Source: Flavobacteriaceae bacterium | GTDB taxonomy: Bacteria; Bacteroidota; Bacteroidia; Flavobacteriales; Flavobacteriaceae | NCBI GenBank assembly: GCA_021151665.1 | Contig: JAGKWW010000026.1 | Location: 1-41,684, forward strand | DNA: 41,684 nt | Direction of reading: 5' to 3' | Part shown: positions 1 through 8,452 of the stretch, piece by piece | Layout of the letters: every line of letters begins with the position of its first letter | Position numbering within the stretch: the stretch's first letter is position 1 | Made by a program: the position numbers and the translations under genes | The notes under the pieces: generated by a model | Seen by the model: only the letters and a program-made list of their open reading frames with translations | Database searches by the model: none | Told to the model about the DNA's origin: nothing

Positions 1-1819
1 GAGAAACACCGGCCCGGTAAACGCTGACACCCGAAAGGGAGGCAATATTTTTCGCTGCGAATTCATTGTCGCCCGTTAGCATGTGCACCTCTATGCCGAT
101 ATGGCGAAGCTGGTGTACCGCTGATGCAGAAGTAGGTTTCAACGCATCGGATACTGAGAAGACGGCAACCAATTTTAAATTATCGGCGAATAGAATAAGC
201 GTTTCGCCCCTTTGCTCGCGGCCTTCAATCCACGCCGCTTCAACAGCCGATAACGGTATCTGGTTATCCGCGAGCAACGCGCGGCTGCCCACGTAAAAAT
301 TCCGGGCTGCACCCTCGGCTTTAATTCCCTTACCGGCTATGTTGGTTATTGTATATCCATTCACTGCGATAGTTACCCCTAAAAAGTTGCACACTGCACC
401 GGCCAGTGGGTGGGATGAGTTTTTTTCGATAGTGTAAAGTACCGACCGGAGTTCTGTCGATTCATTACCAAACCATTCTGCAGCTACAACAGTTGGTGAG
501 CCCTCTGTAAGCGTCCCTGTCTTGTCAAGTACAACCGTATCAATTTTCCTTGCTTTCTCCAGGCTTTCGGCATCTTTTATCAGTATCCCGTTTTCGGCGC
601 CCCGCCCCACACCCACCATAATTGCAGTGGGTGTAGCAAGGCCCAGTGCGCACGGGCATGCGATAACCAAAACGGTGATCATAGCCAGCATTCCGTAGCT
701 AAAGCCATTAGCCCCTCCAAAAATATTCCAGACAGCAAAAGTGACCAGGGCCAGCACAATAACTACAGGCACAAATATTCCGGCAACCTTATCGGCCAGC
801 TGTTGCAGAGGCGCCTTGCTTGCCTGCGCACCTTGAACCATAGTGATAATCTGACCGAGCAGGGTTTCGCCCCCCACATTTTGCGCAGTATAGGTAAAGC
901 TGCCTTCGCCATTAATAGTGCCTGCAAAAACCTGGCTACCGGATGACTTTGAAACAGGAATGGGCTCGCCGGTAATAGCGCTTTCGTCTATATAGGAAGA
1001 TCCTTCCAGCACCACGCCGTCTACCGCGATCTTTTCGCCCGCACGGGCCAGGATGGTATCGCCAACGGCCACTGCCGCAACCGGTATTTCGCGCTGCTGC
1101 CCTAGGGTGTCAGTTACGATAACCGTTTTTGGCTGAAGCCCTATGAGTTTCCGTAGCGCTGCCGAGGTGTTTCCCTTTGCGCGTTCTTCTAATAGTTTAC
1201 CCAGCAGCAAAAACGCTATTACAACTGCCGATGCTTCAAAATAAACGTGAGCGTGTAGCCCACGGCTGTGCCAGTAGTGCGGAAATAACGTATTAAAGAC
1301 ACTAAAGATATAAGCGGTGCCGGTACTTAGTGCGACCAGCGTATCCATACTAAACTTGCCGTGGCGAAGCTGCTGTAACGCCCTTATGAAGAATGACCTC
1401 CCGGAAATGAACACTACCGGTGTGGCCAATGCCCACATGATATAATTAGCATACGGCATACTCATGAAAGCCGGAACCATGCCAACAATAACAAGGGGCA
1501 CGCTCAGGGCTATGGCTGCATATGACCTCCTGCGGAGCGAAATATATTCGCCCGCACGCTTTTTTTCGAGCGCTGCCTCAGCATCATCACCTTCTTCTAT
1601 AAAAAGGTCGTAGCCCGCAGAAACCAGAACTTCCTTTAGCTTTTGCGCACTGGTTACCGATGTATCGAATTCGATGGTTCCGGTGGCATTGGCGTAGTTG
1701 ACCGAGGCAGATAGCACACCGGGCTGCATTTGCAGTATCTCCTGACTGCTGGCGGCGCACGAGGCACAGCTTAGGCTCAGAACAGGGTAAGATCTTTTTA
1801 TTACGGATGAGGATTTCAT
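1..1819 (-). CDS. copA: Copper-translocating P1B-type ATPase, CopA type (3' end outside window)
   Basis: ATP-driven export of Cu(I) across the inner membrane. I translated the minus strand from the ATG at 1819; 606 residues are open to the window edge, so the C-terminal part with the hinge GDGxND motif and last membrane helices is missing. Visible in order: one HMA-like domain with CxxC at residues 18-21, membrane helices from about residue 100, the actuator TGE at 283-285, the metal-site CPC at 388-390 followed by ALG, the phosphorylation site DKTGT starting at D432, a SHPL motif, and TGDN near the end. CPC plus SHP is the signature of the Cu(I) subgroup; silver is also possible. The usual Met before CxxC is Leu here. 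It lies 70 bases downstream of the co-directional HMA-AraC regulator, which probably controls it. Confidence 0.95.
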   Translation of the reverse strand, partial: MKSSSVIKRSYPVLSLSCASCAASSQEILQMQPGVLSASVNYANATGTIEFDTSVTSAQKLKEVLVSAGYDLFIEEGDDAEAALEKKRAGEYISLRRRSYAAIALSVPLVIVGMVPAFMSMPYANYIMWALATPVVFISGRSFFIRALQQLRHGKFSMDTLVALSTGTAYIFSVFNTLFPHYWHSRGLHAHVYFEASAVVIAFLLLGKLLEERAKGNTSAALRKLIGLQPKTVIVTDTLGQQREIPVAAVAVGDTILARAGEKIAVDGVVLEGSSYIDESAITGEPIPVSKSSGSQVFAGTINGEGSFTYTAQNVGGETLLGQIITMVQGAQASKAPLQQLADKVAGIFVPVVIVLALVTFAVWNIFGGANGFSYGMLAMITVLVIACPCALGLATPTAIMVGVGRGAENGILIKDAESLEKARKIDTVVLDKTGTLTEGSPTVVAAEWFGNESTELRSVLYTIEKNSSHPLAGAVCNFLGVTIAVNGYTITNIAGKGIKAEGAARNFYVGSRALLADNQIPLSAVEAAWIEGREQRGETLILFADNLKLVAVFSVSDALKPTSASAVHQLRHIGIEVHMLTGDNEFAAKNIASLSGVSVYRAGVS

Positions 1820-1865
1820 TATATGTAATGTAATAACGCAAAGGTCGATAATACAATCTCTGCCG

Positions 1866-1880
1866 GCATTACAGCATTAC
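1866..1880. promoter_or_regulatory. Tandem GCATTAC repeats between regulator and copA
   Basis: Two exact GCATTAC heptamers occur at 1866-1872 and 1874-1880, separated by one base. A related opposite-facing GTAATG half-site lies at 1825-1830, next to the copA start. AraC-family proteins usually bind direct repeats, so this is a candidate operator for the adjacent regulator. The assignment is inference from position only. Confidence 0.3.
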
Positions 1881-1889
1881 GGAAACGCG

Positions 1890-2459
1890 TTATACTTTGC
1901 GGGAAACGTCATCCAGCGGCTTGCGCAACGCGGCACCCTGGCGGCGGAATTCAGTGGGTGTAATACCCGCGGCTTTGCGGAACTGTGCAGAAAGGTGCGC
2001 CACCGAGCTATACCCCATCTGATGGGCAATCTCGCTTAGGGTTAACTGGTTATACAATAATAACTCCTTTACCTTTTCAGTTTTCTGAAGGATGACATAT
2101 TGCTCAATAGTTACGCCTTCTGTAGCTGAAAAGAGCTTGCTAAGGCCAGAATAGTCACGGTGCAATTCTGAAGAAAGCTGCTCAGAAAGTACGATGCTTT
2201 TTTCACCATTATGATGAATATAGCTGATGATAATCGCTTTTATTCGCTCGACAATCTGTTTTCGGCTGTCTTCAACAAATTCAAATCCGGCTACCTCGAG
2301 CTTATATTTTAACGTCTCTATACTCTCGGGTGAAAGTTCTCCCGGCAATTCGACTTCGCCAAGCGTTACCGACAGCGGTGAAAGTCCCTCTCCGGTAAAT
2401 ATCCTGGCAACTGCCTCAATGCAGCGCGGGCAAACCATATTTTTTATGGTAAGTTTCAT
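1890..2459 (-). CDS. AraC-family regulator with HMA-like metal-binding N-terminus
   Basis: A 189-residue transcription factor joining two modules. The N-terminus (about residues 1-65) resembles an HMA/CopZ-like ferredoxin fold with CxxC at C10 and C13, preceded by Met8. The C-terminus (about 85-175) is an AraC-type double helix-turn-helix, with the LSEIAHQMGYSSVAHLSAQF segment at 141-160 matching the second helix-turn-helix. It is upstream of and co-directional with copA, so a copper-responsive activator is the natural reading. A perfect -7 element (TATCTTTG, minus strand) ends only four bases before the ATG, so the mRNA may be leaderless. The DNA-binding module is clear; the metal and direction of control are inferred. 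Confidence 0.9.
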   Translation of the reverse strand: MKLTIKNMVCPRCIEAVARIFTGEGLSPLSVTLGEVELPGELSPESIETLKYKLEVAGFEFVEDSRKQIVERIKAIIISYIHHNGEKSIVLSEQLSSELHRDYSGLSKLFSATEGVTIEQYVILQKTEKVKELLLYNQLTLSEIAHQMGYSSVAHLSAQFRKAAGITPTEFRRQGAALRKPLDDVSRKV

Positions 2460-2463
2460 GGTA

Positions 2464-2471
2464 CAAAGATA
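2464..2471 (-). promoter_or_regulatory. Promoter -7 element of the HMA-AraC gene
   Basis: On the minus strand this reads TATCTTTG, an exact match to the Bacteroidota TAnnTTTG -7 consensus. Its last base is four bases from the ATG at 2459, so transcription would begin at or next to the start codon. I see no good TTG at the expected -33 distance. Confidence 0.55.
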
Positions 2472-2482
2472 ACGAACCCGCG

Positions 2483-2533
2483 CAACTTTAGCATTCCTTT
2501 AAAAACCGCCTTTATGTTAAATGCCTAATTTTA
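2483..2533 (+). promoter_or_regulatory. Composite TTTAGCA...TAATTTTA promoter motif, copy A
   Basis: Contains AACTTTAGCA, then CTTTAAAAA, then TGCC directly before TAATTTTA (2526-2533). The TTTAGCA core starts at 2487, 39 bases before the -7-like element. The same blocks at the same spacing precede tamB (3292-3342), and a looser version precedes the pfpI-like gene. No TTG sits 17-23 bases before the -7-like element, which suggests an activator-dependent or alternative-sigma promoter. The element also covers the upstream region of the divergent AraC gene. Confidence 0.45.
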
Positions 2534-2550
2534 AATAAACCAATAGCGTT

Positions 2551-3291
2551 ATGAAACACATTTATTTCCTCTTTTTACTGATATCGGCAACCGCCTTTGC
2601 CCAGGAGCCTATTGAAACCGACAGGCCCGGCCAGTCGAGCACGCCCTCTACTGTTCCAGCAAATCATTTCCAGATGGAAACCGGTTTACGGCACACACAG
2701 GCCGAACCCCGCCACCCCCAGTGGCAGCTGCCGGCTTCTCTTTTAAAATATGGCGTTAACGACAAGTTTGAGCTTCGCCTTAATGCGCAGTATGCGTATA
2801 ATAAAACCCCCGACAGCACCAATTCGGGTTTCAAACCCTTAGTGGGCGGCGTCAAGGCAAAGCTGTCAGAGGAAAAAGGATGGCTTCCTGCAGCGGCAGT
2901 GCTTATCAATTTTACAATCCCGAATGCAGCATCAGAATCTTTTAAAACGGATTATCTCGCACCCGAAGTGGTCTTCCTTATGAAAAACAGTGTTGGCAAC
3001 AGTGCAGAGATACAGTATAATATCGGTGTCAGCTGGGATGGGCAATCTCCCGGGCCGTCCTATCTTTACACGTTTTCCCCCAACTTTGACCTGACCGACA
3101 AGCTGGGCATGTTTATAGAATCTTACGCGTACTTCCCGGAACATGCGCACCCGGACCACTGGGTAGACGGTGGTCTTACTTTTTTGATAACGAATACAAT
3201 ACAGTTTGACGTATCTGCGGGATATGAACTTAGCAGCCATGACAACCATCACAGCTTTTTTGAAAGTATAGGATTTTCTTTCAGGATATAG
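2551..3291 (+). CDS. Outer-membrane beta-barrel transporter-like protein (phenol-pathway MetA/PF13557 type)
   Basis: A 246-residue exported protein. The signal peptide covers residues 1-17 and cleavage probably follows TAFA, giving mature QEPIETDRPGQS. The ETDRPGQSSTPSTV opening and the alternating amphipathic strands that follow are typical of the Bacteroidota family annotated as putative transporter / MetA-pathway of phenol degradation, a small barrel with no proven substrate. The C-terminus ends in FSFRI, compatible with a final barrel strand. The gene diverges from the copper regulator across 91 bases, so a role in metal export or envelope homeostasis is possible. The family name should not be read as evidence of phenol degradation. 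Confidence 0.8.
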   Translation: MKHIYFLFLLISATAFAQEPIETDRPGQSSTPSTVPANHFQMETGLRHTQAEPRHPQWQLPASLLKYGVNDKFELRLNAQYAYNKTPDSTNSGFKPLVGGVKAKLSEEKGWLPAAAVLINFTIPNAASESFKTDYLAPEVVFLMKNSVGNSAEIQYNIGVSWDGQSPGPSYLYTFSPNFDLTDKLGMFIESYAYFPEHAHPDHWVDGGLTFLITNTIQFDVSAGYELSSHDNHHSFFESIGFSFRI

Positions 3292-3342
3292 AAAGTTTAG
3301 CAAAACTTTAAAAATGCCTTGTTAATAATCTGCCTATTTTTA
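3292..3342 (+). promoter_or_regulatory. Composite TTTAGCA...TATTTTTA promoter motif, copy B (tamB)
   Basis: Begins directly after the stop codon of the preceding gene with a perfect 7-base inverted repeat, AAAGTTT-AGCA-AAACTTT (3292-3309), followed by AAAAA. TGCC then precedes TATTTTTA (3335-3342), eight bases upstream of the tamB ATG. The TTTAGCA core starts at 3296, 39 bases before the -7-like element, the same spacing as in copy A. This is probably the tamB-tamL promoter region. Confidence 0.45.
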
Positions 3343-3349
3343 GGGTACG

Positions 3350-6300
3350 ATGAACACAAAGACAAAAAAATACCTTCGCAAAAGCCTGAAAGTGCTGTTA
3401 TGGATCATCGGCAGCGTCATCGGGCTTTTCCTTCTTATCATCTTGTTACTGCAGATACCCTACGTTCAGAATAAGGTAAAAGATAAAGCTGTAGCGTATC
3501 TTGAAAAGAAAATTGGTACCGAAGTAAAGCTGGGCAGTATAGAAATTGGCCTTCCGAAAAAAGTAATCCTGAAGGATTTTTACTTCGAAGGCCAGAAAGG
3601 TGATACATTACTGGCGGGTGAAAAACTGGCGGTAGATATCAGCCTTCTCAAGCTCCTGAGCAATGAAGTGGAAATTAATTCGATAAACTTGCAGGGTGTA
3701 ACGGCCAATGTGCAGCGCGGGCGCGATTCTATCTTCAATTTCGACTACATCATCGATGCCTTTGCAAGTAATAAGCCGAAAGATACAACTTCGGCACCCA
3801 TGAAATTTTCCATCGATAAGGTAAACCTCGACAGGATCAAATTAAAATTTGACGATGCTATTTCGGGAAACAAACTTAGTGCAGGCATCGGCCACTTTGA
3901 TACCCGCATTAAAAAATTTGACCTTAACAAGCTTGAATTCGATGTTCCGAAAGCAACGCTGGCAGGATTGAAGGTACGCCTGGAACAAGGCATGGTGACC
4001 CAGATTGCTACGGGTACACAGGAAATTGCAGAGGAAGCCTCAAAACGCCCCGACCTGAAACTTAAACTTGGCGAATTCTCCCTCTCCGACATTGATGTGG
4101 GGTATGATAATGTGGGTTCAAAGCTTGATACCGGCATAAAACTGAAAAGGCTTGACCTTGAATTCAATACTATCGACTTAAAAGGCCAGCTTATCGACAT
4201 TGAAAAAATTACGCTTGACGGGCTGAACGGCCAGTTGGCTTTTGGCAAATTCGAAAAGCAGGTACAACAGGCGCTTCCCGAAGAAACGGCTGCAGTGAAA
4301 CAGGCGCAGTGGAAACTGAAGCTGGACAATGCCGACATAACCAACGTAGCCTTCCGGTTTAATGATATGAACTCGGCACCCGTAAAAAAAGGCATTGATT
4401 ATAAGCACCTGGACATAAGCAACTTTAGCCTGAAAGCCAGGGATTTTTCGTATGCCCCGGATGCCATTTCGGGCGAGATCAGCCAACTGACTGTACGCGA
4501 TAAAAGCGGGCTGGATATTAAAGAACTGCGTACGAAAGCAGTTTACAACGACCGCGGGGCCAGCCTTACGGGCCTCTACCTGGAAACACCGCAAACACTT
4601 TTGCAGGATAAGATAATTGTGCAATATCCCTCTTTAAATTATCTGAAAAAAGATATCGGAGAAATGGCGGTAGATGCCAACCTTGACGGTAGTACCATCG
4701 GCTTTAAAGATATACTGCTTTTTGTGCCGACACTTTCCGGAACTAACCCTTTTCGCGCCAATCCCAACGGAATTCTTGCGATAAACAGCAGGGTGGGCGG
4801 TAAAGTGAAAGACCTGAAAATCGACAATCTGGAAGTTGCCGGCATTGGCAGCACCAGCCTGGCGGCGAGCGGAAGGATAACAGGCCTTCCTGATGTTAAT
4901 AAAGCATATTTTAACCTCAACATCCGTGACCTGCATACTACATCCCGGGATATCGGCGGATTCGTTCCGCCCGGTACGCTTCCTTCCAATCTCCGGCTAC
5001 CTTCTACCCTTTCGGCAAAAGCGACCTTTAAGGGTACGCTGGCAAGCTTTGCAACCAATGCCAATATATCAAGCAGTTTCGGAAATGCGAAGGTAAAGGC
5101 CATTCTCGACAGGCGCCGTAAGGGAGCCGAACGCTATGATGCAGATGCTACGATGAACAACTTTAACCTCGGAGCTTTATTAAAAAATGATTCCATCGGC
5201 CGGATAAGCATGCGTGCTGTGGTTAAAGGTACGGGGCTCGATCCTAAAACCGCAAACGCTGTGGTAAAAGCAAAAGTGATAAAAGCCGAATACAACCGCT
5301 ACGCCTACAAAAACCTGAATGTTGACGGCCGTATTGCTCATGGTAAATTTGACGCGAAGGCGCGAATGGCCGACCCCAACCTCGATTTTAACCTGGTAGC
5401 AAGCGGCGGCTTTAACGGAAAATATCCTAATGGAGAATTGAAACTCAACGTAGATATTGCCGACCTGGACAAACTTAATTTACACGCAGGCCCGTTAAAG
5501 CTGCGCGGCAATGTTTACGCAAACTTTACCGATGGAAACCCTGATAACCTGAATGGTATGGTTAGCCTGCACCATTTCATGTTCGCAAATGATAAAGGCC
5601 AGTTCGGGCTTGATTCGGTAAACATCACGGCTGTATCTACCGCTGAGAAAAATTCGATCATACTTAAGTCACAGCTGGCCAACGCCAAAATCGAAGGCAA
5701 ATATAAGCTGACGCAAATAGGCAATGCGTTGTCGAATAGCATTGCGAAATATTATAACGCAAATCCTTCTGCGCCAAAGAAGGCGGCGGGCAAAACCTAC
5801 TTCGACTTTTCACTGCACGTCAATAATGACCCAATACTGTCAGATCTTGTACCTTCCATAAAAAGGATGGAACCGATAGACATCAGGGGCCGATACAACA
5901 GCGAGGGCGATACTATCACGGTAAAAGGTTCGATACCGCGCGTAGTGTATGGAAACTATACGCTATCGGGCGGCGATATCACGGTGGACACCAAAGACGG
6001 CGGCCTGGCGTACGACATAAAAGTAGATGAGGTGCAAAGCGAGCAGTTGCTGATTCCGCATACTTCTATTGTTGGTGTACTTCGCGACGACCTTCTTACC
6101 TACCGCCTGCAAATACTCGATAAAAAGGACAAAGAACAATATCTTGTGGCCGGAGAGTTGCGCGCCGCTGACGGCAATACCGAGCTGTCGCTAAACCCAG
6201 ACGGCCTGATGCTGAATTATCAGAACTGGAGCGTGGCTGCCAACAACCGACTAAGGTTTGGCAAAGACGGGATAAACGCCAACAACTTTGAACTGACCAG

Positions 6301-8452
6301 CAATGGCGGTTCGCTTAGCCTGCAGTCACAGTCGGCCGCGCCCAATGCGCCGCTTAATGTTGCCCTTAAAGACTTTAAGATAGAAACGCTTACGAGCATG
6401 ATCCAGAAAAAGGAGATGAAAGTAAACGGTACGATCAATGGTACCGCAGAACTCCGCAACCTGGCACAAAAACCCGTATTCACTTCAGATCTTGACATTA
6501 CCGGTTTTTCTGTAGCTAACGATACTGTGGGCGATATACGAATTAAGGTAGACAATAAAATCGCTGATACTTATACTGCCGATGTCGCCATAACCGGCAA
6601 TGACAACCAGGTAGACCTTGACGGTACCTACCGCGCTACCGACAGCAGCTTTAACCTTGACCTGAACATTGGCACCCTTAATATGGCCAGTATACAGGCT
6701 TTTACTTTTGGCAATATCAAGGAAGGTACCGGATACCTGAGCGGCAGGCTGAAGGTGACGGGAAATATAAATGACCCCAATATAAACGGCAACCTGAAAT
6801 TTAATGACGTGGGGTTCCGCGTAACCCAACTCAACTCCTACTTCCGCTCGATGAACGACAACATCGTATTTACCGATGCCGGCATCCGGATGAACAATTT
6901 TACGGTAGAAGATGAGAACAACAATATTTTGCAAATAAACGGCACGATAGCCACTACAGACTATAAAACATTTGGCCTTGGGATGACCGTTGACGCCGAG
7001 AACTTCAGGGCTATCAACTCAACCGCCAAAGACAACGACCTTTTTTACGGCGATCTTTATCTAGATGCCCATCTCAAGGTTACAGGAACAGCAGATACAC
7101 CTGTTGTAAACGGCGACCTAAAGATAAATGAAGATACCAGTTTTACCGTAGTACTCCCGCAACAGGATCCGCGCATTGCAGATCGTGAGGGCATTGTAGA
7201 GTTCATAGACCAGGACGATATGGAGGCCGCCCAGCGCCTTAAAATCGAACAAACCCTGAACAGCACTGCCGCTAAAGGGATGGATGTGTCTGTTGCTATA
7301 GAAATCGTAAAAGAGGCCGAACTGAACCTCATTGTAGATAAGGGCAATGGCGACTTCCTTCACCTTCAGGGTGAGGCAAGGCTTACCGGCGGTATAGACC
7401 CGTCGGGCAAAACATCGCTTACCGGGCGCTACGAATTTACAGAGGGCGCATACCAGATGTCGTTCAACTTCATAAAAAGGAAATTTGATATCCAAAAAGG
7501 AAGCTATATCCTATGGACGGGTGAGCCAACCAAGGCAGACCTGAGCATCACGGCAGTTTATGAAACCCAAACCGCACCAATAGACCTTTTAGACGGCCAG
7601 TTAGGCGGCGTGTCGCAATCGGTGCGGAATACCTACAAGCAACGCATCCCTTTCCAGGCCCTGCTCAAGATAAACGGGCAGCTCCTGAAACCGGAACTTT
7701 CGTTTGACATTGTATTGCCCGAACGAAATTATAATGTTTCGACAGATATCGTAAACAACACACGCACGAAGCTCGAGCAGCTGCGCCAGGAACCGAGTGA
7801 GCTCAACAAACAGGTATTTGCACTGCTCCTGCTTAACCGTTTCATTGGCGAAAACCCATTTGCCAGCGAGGCCGGAGGCGACAACGCCGAATCTATAGCG
7901 CGCCAGAGTGTGAGCAAGATACTTTCGGAACAGCTTAACAATCTGGCTGCCGACCTGATTACAGGTTTCCAACTGGATTTCGACCTGGAGTCAACCGACG
8001 ATTACACCACCGGCGATCGTGCTAACCGCACCGACCTGAACGTAGGCCTTTCCAAAACCCTGTTCGACGACCGGCTGAAGGTTACGGTAGGCAGCAGCTT
8101 CGGGCTGGAAGGCCCGCAACAGCCCAACCAGGAAACAACAAACATTGCGGGCGACGTCGCGGTAGACTACCAACTAACGCGCGACGGAAGATATATGGTA
8201 AGGGCTTACCGGAAAAACGAATACCAGGTAGCACTACAGGGTCAGGTAATTGAGACGGGGGTAGCATTTATCATCACGATGGATTACAATAAGTTCCGCG
8301 AACTGTTCCACCGCTCTGAAGCCGAAAGGGAAATGCTGCGCAGGGAGCGCGAGCAGGAAGCACGTAAAAAAGCCGACGAAGAGCGGCAGAAAGAAAAAGA
8401 GAACGAAGCCAAGAAACAGGCGTTACCGCCCAACACCACCAAAGATGAATAG
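3350..8452 (+). CDS. tamB: TamB-family translocation and assembly module protein (DUF490)
   Basis: A 1700-residue inner-membrane-anchored protein spanning the periplasm. One transmembrane helix lies at about residues 14-36, followed by an AsmA-like segment and more than a thousand residues of beta-rich repeats that form the hydrophobic groove of the TamB/bridge-like lipid-transfer group. The DUF490 region lies roughly at 1150-1600. Known TamB proteins work with an Omp85 partner in outer-membrane protein insertion and phospholipid transport. That partner follows immediately with an 8-base overlap, so the two are translationally coupled. The last 45 or so residues are an unusual highly charged Glu/Arg/Lys tail, probably helical, after the domain that should meet the Omp85 protein. 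The ATG has no Shine-Dalgarno sequence, as is normal here. Confidence 0.93.
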   Translation: MNTKTKKYLRKSLKVLLWIIGSVIGLFLLIILLLQIPYVQNKVKDKAVAYLEKKIGTEVKLGSIEIGLPKKVILKDFYFEGQKGDTLLAGEKLAVDISLLKLLSNEVEINSINLQGVTANVQRGRDSIFNFDYIIDAFASNKPKDTTSAPMKFSIDKVNLDRIKLKFDDAISGNKLSAGIGHFDTRIKKFDLNKLEFDVPKATLAGLKVRLEQGMVTQIATGTQEIAEEASKRPDLKLKLGEFSLSDIDVGYDNVGSKLDTGIKLKRLDLEFNTIDLKGQLIDIEKITLDGLNGQLAFGKFEKQVQQALPEETAAVKQAQWKLKLDNADITNVAFRFNDMNSAPVKKGIDYKHLDISNFSLKARDFSYAPDAISGEISQLTVRDKSGLDIKELRTKAVYNDRGASLTGLYLETPQTLLQDKIIVQYPSLNYLKKDIGEMAVDANLDGSTIGFKDILLFVPTLSGTNPFRANPNGILAINSRVGGKVKDLKIDNLEVAGIGSTSLAASGRITGLPDVNKAYFNLNIRDLHTTSRDIGGFVPPGTLPSNLRLPSTLSAKATFKGTLASFATNANISSSFGNAKVKAILDRRRKGAERYDADATMNNFNLGALLKNDSIGRISMRAVVKGTGLDPKTANAVVKAKVIKAEYNRYAYKNLNVDGRIAHGKFDAKARMADPNLDFNLVASGGFNGKYPNGELKLNVDIADLDKLNLHAGPLKLRGNVYANFTDGNPDNLNGMVSLHHFMFANDKGQFGLDSVNITAVSTAEKNSIILKSQLANAKIEGKYKLTQIGNALSNSIAKYYNANPSAPKKAAGKTYFDFSLHVNNDPILSDLVPSIKRMEPIDIRGRYNSEGDTITVKGSIPRVVYGNYTLSGGDITVDTKDGGLAYDIKVDEVQSEQLLIPHTSIVGVLRDDLLTYRLQILDKKDKEQYLVAGELRAADGNTELSLNPDGLMLNYQNWSVAANNRLRFGKDGINANNFELTSNGGSLSLQSQSAAPNAPLNVALKDFKIETLTSMIQKKEMKVNGTINGTAELRNLAQKPVFTSDLDITGFSVANDTVGDIRIKVDNKIADTYTADVAITGNDNQVDLDGTYRATDSSFNLDLNIGTLNMASIQAFTFGNIKEGTGYLSGRLKVTGNINDPNINGNLKFNDVGFRVTQLNSYFRSMNDNIVFTDAGIRMNNFTVEDENNNILQINGTIATTDYKTFGLGMTVDAENFRAINSTAKDNDLFYGDLYLDAHLKVTGTADTPVVNGDLKINEDTSFTVVLPQQDPRIADREGIVEFIDQDDMEAAQRLKIEQTLNSTAAKGMDVSVAIEIVKEAELNLIVDKGNGDFLHLQGEARLTGGIDPSGKTSLTGRYEFTEGAYQMSFNFIKRKFDIQKGSYILWTGEPTKADLSITAVYETQTAPIDLLDGQLGGVSQSVRNTYKQRIPFQALLKINGQLLKPELSFDIVLPERNYNVSTDIVNNTRTKLEQLRQEPSELNKQVFALLLLNRFIGENPFASEAGGDNAESIARQSVSKILSEQLNNLAADLITGFQLDFDLESTDDYTTGDRANRTDLNVGLSKTLFDDRLKVTVGSSFGLEGPQQPNQETTNIAGDVAVDYQLTRDGRYMVRAYRKNEYQVALQGQVIETGVAFIITMDYNKFRELFHRSEAEREMLRREREQEARKKADEERQKEKENEAKKQALPPNTTKDE

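Noticed and set aside
1587..1856. 89-codon open frame on the minus strand
   Set aside because: It is out of frame with copA over its whole length; the copA frame has HMA, TGE, CPC and DKTGT motifs.
3745..4395. 216-codon open frame antisense to tamB
   Set aside because: Ser/Phe-rich composition is a mirror of tamB codon use; no promoter or family resemblance. The same applies to the other antisense frames within tamB and tamL.
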